Shown here one piece after another: positions 41,825-51,011 of a DNA stretch of 64,000 nt (within the stretch, counting starts at the first letter, position 1; every line of letters begins with the position of its first letter). The position numbers were made by a program, and so were the translations under genes. Where the stretch lies: positions 62,001-126,000 of the forward strand of contig NZ_BNAW01000018.1 in the NCBI RefSeq assembly GCF_014654205.1, in the 5' to 3' direction. Below the pieces are notes generated by a model that ran no database searches, had not been told where the DNA came from, and saw only the letters and a program-made list of their open reading frames with translations. The DNA is from Amycolatopsis bullii (lineage in GTDB: Bacteria; Actinomycetota; Actinomycetes; Mycobacteriales; Pseudonocardiaceae).

Positions 41825-42416
41825 CGGCGGCCGCGTCGCCCTCGAAGCCGAGCTTCACGGCGTCGCGGCCGAACACGAACAACAGCAGGTCGACCGGGTC
41901 GCCGACCACGGTGACCGGGTCGGGCCCGGTCTTGACCGCGGCCTCGCGGCCGTCTTTCGTGCGGAGGGTGACGCCGACCGGCGCCTTGCGCAGGTTCAGC
42001 TTGGCGGCCTGCTTCGCCGACTTCCAGGCGGCGGCGTCCCGGGTGGGGTCCGCGGGCCGCGGTTCCCAGCCGGGCTGCGCCCGCCGGACGTCCTCGTGGT
42101 GCACGAGGAACTCGGCGGTGTTCGTGAGCTCGTCGAGCGGGCCGATCGCGGTGGGCCAGAACTTCGCCGGGCCGGTGCGGACCTGGCCCACGAGCTCGCC
42201 CCAGGGCTTGGCGGCGTAGCGGTCCTGCACCTTCCGGGTGTACCCGGCGAGCGCGGGCACGAGGATGCCGGGCGCGGCGTCCGGCCGGTGCTCCCGCACG
42301 ACGAGGTGCGCGGCGAGGTCCCGCGTGGTCCAGCCCTCGCACAACGTCGGCGCGTCCGGCCCGAGGTCTTCGAAGAGCGCGCTCAGCGCCCGGCGTTCGT
42401 CAGCAGCGACACCCAT
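41790..42416 (-). CDS. TIGR03085-family (DinB/MDMPI-like) protein
   Basis: A 208-residue protein of the mycothiol-dependent maleylpyruvate-isomerase-like fold. Signatures: EDLGPDAPTLCEGWTTRDLA, AAHLVVREHRPDAAPG with a metal-binding His, and TNTAEFLVHHEDVRRAQPGW carrying two more His. The three His form the usual zinc site. Function not established in this subfamily. ATG start at 42416. Confidence 0.85.
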   Translation of the reverse strand: MGVAADERRALSALFEDLGPDAPTLCEGWTTRDLAAHLVVREHRPDAAPGILVPALAGYTRKVQDRYAAKPWGELVGQVRTGPAKFWPTAIGPLDELTNTAEFLVHHEDVRRAQPGWEPRPADPTRDAAAWKSAKQAAKLNLRKAPVGVTLRTKDGREAAVKTGPDPVTVVGDPVDLLLFVFGRDAVKLGFEGDAAAVTKLQAVNRGL

Positions 42417-42464
42417 GGCCTCGACGTTACCCGCCGGTAGCCGCCCTGGCGATGTGGCGGTGAG

Positions 42465-43853
42465 CTAGTGGTGGAACGCCGTCGCCTGGGCCGGGTCCTT
42501 CGGGCGGCCGCCGAGCTGCTCCAGCTCCGGCAGCACCCGGGCCAGGTCCGCCAGCAGCAGGTCGGCCAGGTCGTGCGTGAAGCCGTTGCGGACCACGATG
42601 CGCAGCACCGCCAGGTCCGTCCGGTTCTCCGGGAACGTGTACGCCGGCACCAGCCAGCCCCGCTCGCGCAGCCGCCGGGACACGTCGAAGACGTCGAAGC
42701 CCGCGTCCGGAACGGTCGTGAACGCGAACACCGGCAGCTGGTCACCTCGGGTCAGCAACGAGAACGGCCCGAGCCCGGCGATCCCGGACGACAGGTGCGT
42801 GGCGACGTCCCGCGAAGCCTGCTGCACCGCCGCGAACCCGGAGCGGCCGAGCCGCACGAACGTGTAGTACTGGGCCGCGACCTCGGCGCCCGGGCGGGAG
42901 AAGTTCAGCGCGAACGTCGGCATGTCGCCGCCCAGGTAGTTGACGTTGAACACCAGCTCGGACGGCAGCGCGGCCTTGTCGCGCCAGAGCACCCAGCCGA
43001 CCCCCGGGTACACCAGCCCGTACTTGTGGCCCGACGTGTTGATCGACGCCACGCGCGGCAGGCGGAAGTCCCACTCCAGGTCCGGGTCGAGGAAGGGGGC
43101 GATCATCGCGCCCGAGGCGCCGTCGACGTGCACCGGGATGTTCCAGCCGGTCCGCTGCTCCAGCGCGTCCAGGGCCGCGGTGATCTCCGCGACCGGCTCG
43201 TAGCTGCCGTCGAACGTCGAGCCGAGGATCGCCACCACGCCGATCGTGTTCTCGTCGCAGCGGGCCACCGCCTCGTCGGCGGTGAGGTGGTAGCGGTCGC
43301 CCTCCATCGGGACCAGGCGCGGCTCGACCTCCCAGTACTCGCAGAACTTCTCCCAGCACACCTGGACGTTCGCGCCCATCACCAGGTTGGGCTTGCCGCC
43401 GCGGCCGTGACGGTTCCAGCGCCGCTTCAGCGCCATCCCGGCGAGCATGCACGCTTCCGACGATCCGGTCGTCGAGCAGCCCATGACGTCCGCGGGGTCG
43501 GGTGCGTGCCAGAGGTCGGCGAGGATGTTCACGCAGCGCCGCTCGAGCTCGGCCGTCTGCGGGTACTCGTCCTTGTCGATCATGTTCTTGTCGACGCACT
43601 CGGCCATCAGCTCGCGCGCCTGCGGTTCCATCCAGGTCGTGACGAACGTGGCCAGGTTGAGCCGCGCGTTGCCGTCCAGCATCAGCTCGTCGCGCACGAG
43701 CTGCAGCGCGGTGTCCGGCGGCAGCGAGTCTTCGCGCAGCCTGTCGTGCGGCATGACGAAGTCCGCGGCGAGGGCCGGGTTCGCCCCGGCGTACAGCGGA
43801 TTCGTCCCGGCCGCGCGGTTCGGGCGCTCGGCGTTCCCCTGATGCAAGACCAT
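42465..43853 (-). CDS. gadB: Glutamate decarboxylase
   Basis: A 462-residue PLP enzyme that converts glutamate to GABA, consuming a proton. The PLP lysine is in SINTSGHKYGLVYPG; HVDGASGAM holds the Asp that pairs with the pyridine nitrogen, and GCSTTGSSEACMLAG binds phosphate. ATG 43853 is preferred; GTG 43874 in frame would add seven residues. It follows dps behind a hairpin. No GABA antiporter gene adjoins it, so acid resistance is possible but not shown. Confidence 0.92.
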   Translation of the reverse strand: MVLHQGNAERPNRAAGTNPLYAGANPALAADFVMPHDRLREDSLPPDTALQLVRDELMLDGNARLNLATFVTTWMEPQARELMAECVDKNMIDKDEYPQTAELERRCVNILADLWHAPDPADVMGCSTTGSSEACMLAGMALKRRWNRHGRGGKPNLVMGANVQVCWEKFCEYWEVEPRLVPMEGDRYHLTADEAVARCDENTIGVVAILGSTFDGSYEPVAEITAALDALEQRTGWNIPVHVDGASGAMIAPFLDPDLEWDFRLPRVASINTSGHKYGLVYPGVGWVLWRDKAALPSELVFNVNYLGGDMPTFALNFSRPGAEVAAQYYTFVRLGRSGFAAVQQASRDVATHLSSGIAGLGPFSLLTRGDQLPVFAFTTVPDAGFDVFDVSRRLRERGWLVPAYTFPENRTDLAVLRIVVRNGFTHDLADLLLADLARVLPELEQLGGRPKDPAQATAFHH

Positions 43854-43883
43854 GCCACCGAACGTACTGGCCACACGCGCGCG

Positions 43884-43915
43884 AAAGGGGCCGCTCCGTC
43901 CGGAACGGCCCCTTT
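43884..43915 (-). terminator. dps terminator hairpin
   Basis: AAAGGGGCCGCTCCG (43884-43898) pairs with CGGAACGGCCCCTTT (43901-43915) with one mismatch and a 2-base loop, between the dps stop and the gadB start. Confidence 0.75.
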
Positions 43916-43925
43916 GGTGGGAAAA

Positions 43926-44402
43926 TCAGGCCTGCTGGGCCTGCCACATCCAGTGCGCCTCTTCCAGCGCCCGGGTGATCTCGATCAGCAGGTCCTGCGT
44001 GACGAGGTCGCTCTTGTCGGTCTCGTCGATGCGCTGGCGCAGCCGCTCGATGAGGGCGGCCAGGATGTCGACGATCGCGGCGACCGTGGACTCCACCGAC
44101 TGCCAGTTGTCCGGGTACTCGGGCACGCCCGAACTCTCGACGACGGTCTTGGCCTTGCCGTTCGGCGAGATGCCGATGGCGTTGGCGCGCTCGGCGACCT
44201 CGTCGACGTACTGGCGGGCGGTGTTCACGAGCTCGTCGAGCTGCAGGTGCGCGCTGCGGAAGTTCGACCCGACGACGTTCCAGTGCGCCTGCTTGGCGAT
44301 GAGGGACAGGTCGACCAGGTCGACCAGCGTCGCCTGCAGGGCGTTGCCGGTGATCTCCTTGTCGGCCTCGGACAGCGGGCTCTTGATCGGAGACTTGCTC
44401 AT
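43926..44402 (-). CDS. dps: Dps-family DNA-protection ferritin
   Basis: A 158-residue Dps. The ferroxidase site at the dimer interface is visible in AKQAHWNVVGSNFRSAHLQLDELV (His, Asp and Glu spaced as in the family) and continues with DEVAERANAIG. Twelve-mer cages of this type store iron and shield DNA from peroxide. The N-terminal tail (KSPIKSPLSEADKEI) is short with two Lys. It lies 46 bases after ohr on the same strand, giving an oxidative-stress pair. Confidence 0.92.
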   Translation of the reverse strand: MSKSPIKSPLSEADKEITGNALQATLVDLVDLSLIAKQAHWNVVGSNFRSAHLQLDELVNTARQYVDEVAERANAIGISPNGKAKTVVESSGVPEYPDNWQSVESTVAAIVDILAALIERLRQRIDETDKSDLVTQDLLIEITRALEEAHWMWQAQQA

Positions 44403-44448
44403 CTGGTTGTGATCCTTCCTCGTACTGGTTCGGACCGGGGGTGGCGGG

Positions 44449-44871
<423 letters not shown>

Positions 44872-45006
44872 GCTCAGCCTGCCTTCTGTCGCGGACGCTC
44901 CTCAACGAGCGTCTCACTGGGCACAACATCCCGCACCCGCGGAACGGTGCCCCCACATGGCAGGCATCACGTCTGGTTACGTACCCGGCGCCCCCAGGGC
45001 GAAACG

Positions 45007-45579
45007 TCATGCGGTGCGCGTCACCGCGAATTCGGCGACCTGCCGCCCGATCAGGCGAAGGGTGCGGACGCTCTTCTCGTCCGACGCGCCGCCGGCCTCG
45101 TCGAACTTGGTCTCGGCGGAGTTGATCGAGCCGCCCAGCGGGGTGGCCCAGCCGCGCAGCGCGTGCGTGATGGTGCGGAGCTGCTCGAGCGTGGTCACCG
45201 CGGCCTGCCAGCCGTAGGCGACGGCGGCGAGGCCGACCGCGCGGCCGTCGAGGTACGGGCGGGTGTCCCCGCGCAGGTCCTCGACGTAGTCCAGGGCGTT
45301 CTTGACCAGGCCGGACAGCGCGCCGTGGTAGCCCGGCGAGACGACGATGAGCCCGTCCGCCTCCCGGATGGCCTCCACCAGCCGGGTGGCGCGCTCGTCG
45401 CGCTCGGGGACACCGGCGTCGTAGAAGGGCAGCACGAGTTCGGGGCCGGTGATCAGCCGGGTCCGGACGCCCACCTCGGCGGCGCCGTCGAGCGCGATCT
45501 GCAGCGCGCGTTCGGACTGGGAACCCTCGCGGAGAGAGCCGCCGATCCCGAGCACGTTGATCGTCCTGGCTGAAGTCAC
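45007..45579 (-). CDS. NADPH-dependent FMN reductase
   Basis: A 190-residue flavodoxin-fold reductase. LGIGGSLREGSQSERAL binds the FMN phosphate, and VVSPGYHGALSGLVKNALDY is the SsuE/ArsH/MsuE-type second loop. Probably supplies reduced flavin or reduces quinones or azo compounds. It is divergent from the esterase, with a TTAC/GTAA inverted repeat at 45653-45672 between them. Confidence 0.88.
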   Translation of the reverse strand: MTSARTINVLGIGGSLREGSQSERALQIALDGAAEVGVRTRLITGPELVLPFYDAGVPERDERATRLVEAIREADGLIVVSPGYHGALSGLVKNALDYVEDLRGDTRPYLDGRAVGLAAVAYGWQAAVTTLEQLRTITHALRGWATPLGGSINSAETKFDEAGGASDEKSVRTLRLIGRQVAEFAVTRTA

Positions 45580-45705
45580 GTTTTCAGGCTAACCCCTCTA
45601 CTTAACTGGAGGACCAGACTCTGGGACCGAGGTGCCGGTCACACCTGGACCAGTTACCTACTGACAAGTAACCTCCCCTGCAGCCCTGACGCTGATGGAG
45701 GAACC

Positions 45706-46758
45706 ATGGCGATCCCGCTCCCGGTCCGCGCCCAAGCCGCGGCTTCGCAGCTCGCGTTCTGGCTGCCCACGCCGATGCGACGGGCGGTCGCGGGCCCGAC
45801 CGTCCGCATCGACGGCCAGGACCTCGCGCTCGACGCCCAGCTCCTCCTCCGGCTCCAGAAGATCGCCCGGGCCGAGCTGGTGCAGGGCTCGGTCGAGCGG
45901 TCGCGGGCCCTGCTCGACACCGGCAGGCACCTGGTCAGCGGCAAGCCGATCGAGCCGGTCTCGGTGCGGGAGATCGCCGTCCCGACGCCCGACGGGGACC
46001 TGCCGGCGACGCTCTACACGCCGGTCGGGCTGCCCGAGAAGTCGCCGCTGCTGGTGTTCTTCCACGGCGGCGGCTGGGTGATCGGCACCCGGTCGAGCCA
46101 CGACAACGCCGCCCGCTTCCTGGCCAAGCACGCCGGGGTGCGGGTGCTGTCGATCGAGTACCGGCTGGCCCCGGAGTTCCCCTTCCCGGCGGCGACGGAA
46201 GACGCGCTGGCGGCGTTCGAGTACGTGGTGGCGAAGGCGGGCGACCTCGGCGCCGACCCGGACCGCATCGCGGTGGGCGGCGACAGCGCGGGCGGCAACC
46301 TCGCGGCGGTGACGGCCCAGCAGGCGGTGCGCCGCGGCGGCCCGGTGCCGGCGTTCCAGCTGCTGATCTACCCGGCGACGGACTTCGCGCGGCGCTACCG
46401 CTCGCAGGACCTGTTCGCCGAGAACCTGTTCCTGACCGACGTGCACATGAAGTGGTTCGAAGGCCACTACGTGCCCGAAGGCACCGACCTGACCGACCCG
46501 CGGCTCTCGCCGCTGCGCGCGGAGGACCTGAGCGGGCTGCCGCCGGCGCTGGTCGTCACGGCGGGGTTCGACCCGCTGCGCGACGAAGGCGAGGCGTACG
46601 CGGAGAAACTGCGTGAGGCGGGGGTCCCGGTGGCGTTGCGGCGGCACGAGGACCTGATCCACGGGTTCATCAACTTCACCGGCGTCGGCACCCGCTTCCG
46701 CGAAGCACTGGCGGAGACAGCGGGCGCCCTCCGGCAGGGTCTGTCCAAAGTGAACTGA
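45706..46758 (+). CDS. HSL-family alpha/beta hydrolase
   Basis: A 350-residue esterase of the hormone-sensitive-lipase family. HGGGWVIGT is the oxyanion loop, VGGDSAGGNLAA the nucleophile elbow, GFDPLRDEG carries the acid and DLIHGFINF the His. No signal peptide is clear; the N-terminal 60 residues form a helical cap. ATG start at 45706 with TGGAGGAA upstream. Substrate is presumably a short-chain acyl ester. Confidence 0.9.
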   Translation: MAIPLPVRAQAAASQLAFWLPTPMRRAVAGPTVRIDGQDLALDAQLLLRLQKIARAELVQGSVERSRALLDTGRHLVSGKPIEPVSVREIAVPTPDGDLPATLYTPVGLPEKSPLLVFFHGGGWVIGTRSSHDNAARFLAKHAGVRVLSIEYRLAPEFPFPAATEDALAAFEYVVAKAGDLGADPDRIAVGGDSAGGNLAAVTAQQAVRRGGPVPAFQLLIYPATDFARRYRSQDLFAENLFLTDVHMKWFEGHYVPEGTDLTDPRLSPLRAEDLSGLPPALVVTAGFDPLRDEGEAYAEKLREAGVPVALRRHEDLIHGFINFTGVGTRFREALAETAGALRQGLSKVN

Positions 46759-46775
46759 AGCACGCGCGCGGCCCT

Positions 46776-46818
46776 CGTGAGTGGTAAGGCGGGTTAGGAA
46801 CCCGCCTTACCGCTCACG
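46776..46818. terminator. Bidirectional terminator with CGTGAGTG arms
   Basis: CGTGAGTGGTAAGGCGGGTT (46776-46795) pairs with AACCCGCCTTACCGCTCACG (46799-46818), one G.T-type difference and a 3-base loop. It follows the esterase gene and is almost the same sequence as the hairpin at 25685-25726. Confidence 0.85.
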
Positions 46819-46954
46819 ACCCGCGGGTCGATTTTCTAGAGCGCGTGACTCCACTGCTCCAGATGGGGCGTCCCCCACGCTCACGCCGCCACCCACACGG
46901 TTTCCCGCGAGGTGGCCGGGGAAATGCGAAATCAATTCCGTAATCCGCCGCTGC

Positions 46955-47563
46955 TCACAGCGGCATCCCCGCCTCCAGGTGGGCGACGGCGCGGTCGACG
47001 ATCACCAGCGTGTCGGCCTCCGGGTCCGCCGCCGCGCCGAGGAACGCGGCCAGCACCACGCCGACCACCGCGCCGGCCCAGTTGCGGACCTCGAAGTCGT
47101 CCACGGGCCGGCCGGTGCGCCGCGCGGCCAGGCCGGCCAGCACGTCGATGCCCTCGGCGAACTTGTCCATCACCGCGCTGCGCAGCTCCGGCTCGCGGAA
47201 CACGAGCCGCTGCCGCTGCCGTTCCCGCTCCCACTCCCCGGCGGGCAGCTGCTCGCGGATGAAGTTCATCGTCGCCCGCAGCGCGCCGATCGGGCTCAGC
47301 TCGGGCGGCTGCGCGACCGCGGCCTCGACGAGCAGCGGGTCGAACGGGTCGTAGAGCACCGTCGCCTCCTTCGTCGGGAAGTACCGGAAGAAGGTGCTGG
47401 GCGAGATCTCCGCCGCGGCCGCGATCTGGTCGACCGTCGTGGCGCTGTACCCCTGCTCGTCGAACAGCCGCAACGCGTGCCGCTGGATCGCGGCCCGCGT
47501 CTTGGCCTTCTTGCGCTCGCGCAGTCCTACGGGCTCGGTGGGCTCAGCCGGCGACGACGTCAT
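46955..47563 (-). CDS. TetR-family regulator
   Basis: A 202-residue TetR protein starting at ATG 47563. HTH at residues 30-60: VDQIAAAAEISPSTFFRYFP then TKEATVLYDPF. The C-terminal ligand domain is helical (DVLAGLAARRTGRPVDDFEV). Its start overlaps the end of the MFS gene by 20 bases, so the MFS gene and the regulator form one minus-strand transcript. It probably repressed that exporter, whose 5' end is now missing. Confidence 0.88.
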   Translation of the reverse strand: MTSSPAEPTEPVGLRERKKAKTRAAIQRHALRLFDEQGYSATTVDQIAAAAEISPSTFFRYFPTKEATVLYDPFDPLLVEAAVAQPPELSPIGALRATMNFIREQLPAGEWERERQRQRLVFREPELRSAVMDKFAEGIDVLAGLAARRTGRPVDDFEVRNWAGAVVGVVLAAFLGAAADPEADTLVIVDRAVAHLEAGMPL

Positions 47564-48809
47564 GCTCCGATTCTCGCGGCTGCACGTCAGCCGCCGTCCG
47601 GCCGGGCAGGAACACCAGCGCGAGCAGCGCCCCGGCGACGCCGAGACCGGCGCACACCCACAGCGTCGCGGCCATGCCGTCGGTGAACGCGGCCCGCGCG
47701 GACGCGGCCAGCTCGGGCCGGTGCAGCTGCCCGGCCACGGCGACCGCACCGGAGGCGCTGCCGCGGACCACGTCGGCGACCGGCGCCGGCAGGCCACCGA
47801 CGTCGACGCCGTCGCGGTAGCCGCTGTTGAGCACCGTGCCCAGCACGGCGACCCCGATGGTGCCGCCGACCTGGCGCAGCACCTGGATCAACGCCGAACC
47901 GGCGCCGGAACGGCCTTCGGTGAGCGCGCCCATCGCCATCGTCATCAGCGGCGGCAGCGTGGCCCCGGTGGCCAAGCCGATCACGAGCTCCCAGCCCACG
48001 GTGGCGCCGTAGCCACCCGACGGCGACGTCGTCGAACCCCACCCCAGCCCGGCCGCGAGCAGGCCGAACCCGCCCGCGACGACCGCGCGCACGCCGACCG
48101 CGGCGACCAGCCGTTCGGCGACCTTCGCCGACACCAGCATCCCGCCGATCAGCGGCAGCAGCCGGACGCCGGTCTGCAGCGCGTCGGCCCCCTGCACCGC
48201 CTGGAACAGCTGCGGCAGCACGAACAGCAGGCCCATCAGCGCGAAGGACGCGACCGTGGCCAGCACCGCGCCCCAGACGAACCGCGGCTCGCGGAACAGC
48301 GCGAGGTCGGTGAGGGGCGCGGCCACCCGCGTCTGCGCCCAGCAGAACACCGCGACCAGCGCGGCGCCCAGCCCGATCAGCCCGTACGTCACCGGATCGG
48401 CCCAGCCGTGCTCGCCGGCGTGCACGAAGCCGTAGGTGAGCGAGACCAGCCCCGCGGCCGAGAGCGCGATTCCCGTGAAGTCGATCCGGCCGCGACCGGA
48501 GCCGGGGGTGAGCGGCAGGAGGAACAGCACCGCGACGACACCGACGGCCGTCAGCGGGACGTTGATGAGGAACACCGAGCCCCACGCGAAGTGGTCGAGC
48601 AGCCAGCCGCCGAGCAGCGGCCCGAGCGGGATGCCGGCGAACATCGCCATCACCCAGGTCGTCAGGGCCTTCGCCCGCTCCTCCGGCGGGAACAGGATGT
48701 TCAGCAGCGAGAGCGAGAGCGGGATGAGGAACGCGGCGCCGACGCCGAGCCCGGCGCGGGCGGCGATCAGCTCGCCCGGGGAACCGGCGTAGGCGCACCA
48801 CAGCGAAGC
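47544..48809 (-). pseudogene. DHA2-type MFS exporter, N-terminus deleted
   Basis: The readable part starts in the middle of the family sequence: ASLWCAYAGSPGELIAARAG, LGVGAAFLIPLSLSLLNILF and FAGIPLGPLLGGWLL are in one frame and correspond to helices 3-5 of EmrB/QacA-type exporters. The remaining C-terminal helices are intact to the stop at 47544. No start codon lies in frame upstream of about 48653, which is inside helix 5. About 80-100 residues and the promoter are missing. Sequence on the other side of about 48810 belongs to another MFS gene on the plus strand. Confidence 0.75.
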
Positions 48810-48811
48810 CA

Positions 48812-49312
48812 GCGGCCCTGCGGGCGAACGGCGAGCTCGGCGTGACCGGGCTGGTCATCGCGGTGATGTGCGCGGCGTCGATCCTCGGCGGCATCCTGCA
48901 CGGCGCGGCGAAGCGGACGCTGCCGCAGGGCGTGCTGATGCTGCTGCTCGCGCTGCTGGTGGTGCCGGTCGGCCTGGCCGACCACCCGTGGTGGCTGCTG
49001 ATGCTGGCGCTGATCCCGACCAACCTGCTGTGCGCTCCGACGCTGGCGGCCACGACCGAGACGGTCAGCAGGCTCGCTCCGGCGCAGGTCCGCGGCGAGG
49101 CGATGGGCCTGCAGGACTCGTTCACCCGGCTCGGCCTGGCCGTGGGCGGCCCGGTGGTCGGCTTCGCGATCGACCACTCGAGCCCGGAGTGGGGTTTCGC
49201 GGCGGCCGGCCTCGGCGGCCTGGTGATCGCCTCGGCCGGCCTGCTCCGCCGCCGGACCCCGGCGCCCGCCCCGGAACCGGAGCTGGCCGAAACCCTGCCG
49301 CGGCCCTCGTGA
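48812..49312 (+). pseudogene. Second MFS transporter, N-terminal half deleted
   Basis: About 167 residues with five or six helices remain. The frame is already coding before the GTG at 48842 (AALRANGELGVTGLVIAVMC), then KRTLPQGVLMLLLALLVVPV and RGEAMGLQDSFTRLGLAVGG, the usual helices 7-12 of an MFS. The N-terminal half, about 220-240 residues, is absent. The tail is Pro-rich (PAPAPEPELAETLPRPS). GTG 48842 could still start a short product, but a half transporter is unlikely to work. Confidence 0.75.
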
Positions 49313-49324
49313 GTGGTGGCCTCG

Positions 49325-49705
49325 CTAACCGCAGGCGGCGCGGAGCGCGTCGAGCTTCGTGAGGTTGCGCTGCACCCACTGGGCCACGACGCCGGCGTCC
49401 TCGATGTGTTCCTTCTGTACCTGGACGTACGAGTCGGCCATGCCGAGCAGCGCGTTCTTTACGTCCTCGTCCTGGACGTGCCCCGCGAGCTCGCGCAGCC
49501 GTCGCTCCTTGTCCTCGGCGCGCGCCTGGAGCCGGGCCGGATCGACCAGCGGGTTCAGGTCGGCGAGCCCGAGTGCCTCGGTGCACGCCGCGACCTTGTC
49601 CGCCGTCCAGCCCCCCTGGTCGACCGCGTTGCCGACCTCGCTGCACCCGCTCAGCAGCAGTGCGGCCGAAGCCAGCAGCGCGGCCGTGATCCCACCCCTC
49701 GTCAT
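49325..49705 (-). CDS. Small secreted lipoprotein
   Basis: A 126-residue protein with a signal peptide and lipobox: GGITAALLASAALLLSGCSE, lipidated Cys at residue 21. The mature part is helical and charged (ARAEDKERRLRELAGHVQDE) with Cys at about 41 and 125 that could form a disulfide. No known family. It ends 12 bases from the convergent MFS fragment. Confidence 0.75.
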   Translation of the reverse strand: MTRGGITAALLASAALLLSGCSEVGNAVDQGGWTADKVAACTEALGLADLNPLVDPARLQARAEDKERRLRELAGHVQDEDVKNALLGMADSYVQVQKEHIEDAGVVAQWVQRNLTKLDALRAACG

Positions 49706-49720
49706 GGCGCCAAGGTACCG

Positions 49721-50911
49721 TCAGCCCTTGACGCAGACCACCTGCTTGAGGTGCGCGACCACCTCGACGAGGTCCGTCTGCGCGCGGATCACCGTTTCGA
49801 TGTCCTTGTACGCCGCCGGGATCTCGTCGACCACGCCGGAGTCCTTGCGGCACTCGACGCCGGCCGTCTGCGCCGCCAGGTCGTCGGCGGTGAAGAGCTT
49901 CTTCGCCTTGTTGCGCGACATCCGCCGCCCGGCGCCGTGCGAAGCCGACTGGAACGATGATTCGTTGCCCAGCCCGCGGACGATGTACGAACCGGTCCCC
50001 ATGCTGCCCGGGATGATCCCGAGGTCACCCGATCCGGCGCGGATCGCGCCCTTCCGGGTGACGAGCAGCTCGACGCCGTCGTAGGTCTCCTCGGCGACGT
50101 AGTTGTGGTGGCACGAGATCGCGTCGTCGAAGGTGACCTGCGGGAGCTCGTCGCGCACCGCCTGCTTCACCAGCGCGACCATGGTGGCGCGGTTGCGCGC
50201 CGCGTAGTCCTGCGCCCAGAACAGGTCACGCCGGTAGGCCTGCATCTCCGGCGTGCCGGCGACGAACACCGCGAGGTCGGGATCGGGCAGGTCGGCGTTG
50301 TGCGGCAGCTTGCGCGCGACGGCCATGTGCCGCTCGGCCAGCTCCTTGCCGATGTTGCGCGAACCCGAGTGCAGCATCAGCCAGACCCGGCCCTCATCGG
50401 CGCCGCCCTGCTCGAGGCAGACCTCGATGAAGTGGTTCCCGCCGCCGAGGCTCCCGATCTGCCGCGCGGCCCGGTCGTGCAGCTCCTGGACGCCGCTGTG
50501 CAGCTGGCCGAACTGCTTCCAGAACGCGTCCCAGCCGCCGACGCCGTGCACCTTCGCCGGGTTCACGGGCGTCTTGTGCAGCCCGAAGCCGACGGGCACG
50601 GCGCTCTCGATGCGCCGGCGCAGCTTGCCGAGGTCGTCAGGCAGGTCCTTCGCCGTGAGCGACGTCCGGACAGCGCTCATCCCGCACCCGATGTCGACCC
50701 CGACGGCGGCGGGCGAGACGGCGTCACGCATGGCGATGACGCTGCCGACGGTGGCGCCCTTGCCGTAGTGGACGTCGGGCATCACGGCGACACCGTGCAC
50801 CCACGGCAGGTTCGCGACGTTCTGCAGCTGCCGCATGGCCTGCTCTTCGACCGACGCGGGATCCGCCCACATCCGGATCGGGACGCGGGCGCCTTCGACA
50901 GCGGTGTACAT
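49721..50911 (-). CDS. rtcB: RtcB-family RNA ligase
   Basis: A 396-residue RtcB, which joins 2',3'-cyclic phosphate (or 3'-phosphate) to 5'-OH RNA ends using GTP and Mn2+. Metal and guanylation sites: MPDVHYGKGATVGSV, VGVDIGCGMSA, SLGGGNHFIEV, ISCHHNYV and the C-terminal SHGAGRRMSR with the His that takes GMP. Length fits the shorter actinobacterial RtcB group. No archease or RtcA/RtcR gene is adjacent. ATG start at 50911. Confidence 0.93.
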   Translation of the reverse strand: MYTAVEGARVPIRMWADPASVEEQAMRQLQNVANLPWVHGVAVMPDVHYGKGATVGSVIAMRDAVSPAAVGVDIGCGMSAVRTSLTAKDLPDDLGKLRRRIESAVPVGFGLHKTPVNPAKVHGVGGWDAFWKQFGQLHSGVQELHDRAARQIGSLGGGNHFIEVCLEQGGADEGRVWLMLHSGSRNIGKELAERHMAVARKLPHNADLPDPDLAVFVAGTPEMQAYRRDLFWAQDYAARNRATMVALVKQAVRDELPQVTFDDAISCHHNYVAEETYDGVELLVTRKGAIRAGSGDLGIIPGSMGTGSYIVRGLGNESSFQSASHGAGRRMSRNKAKKLFTADDLAAQTAGVECRKDSGVVDEIPAAYKDIETVIRAQTDLVEVVAHLKQVVCVKG

Positions 50912-51011
50912 GTTTTCCTCCCCTTGACCTGCTTACGGGGCTTAGGATCCCTCTCGAGAGCGAATCGGACAAGGCGATTTTCCGATCGTCCACTGTGGAG
51001 GGGGAACACGC

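Noticed and set aside
47544-48653. Intact shorter MFS gene starting at 48653
   Set aside because: Coding similarity clearly continues upstream of that start and helices 1-2 are missing, so it is a truncated gene.
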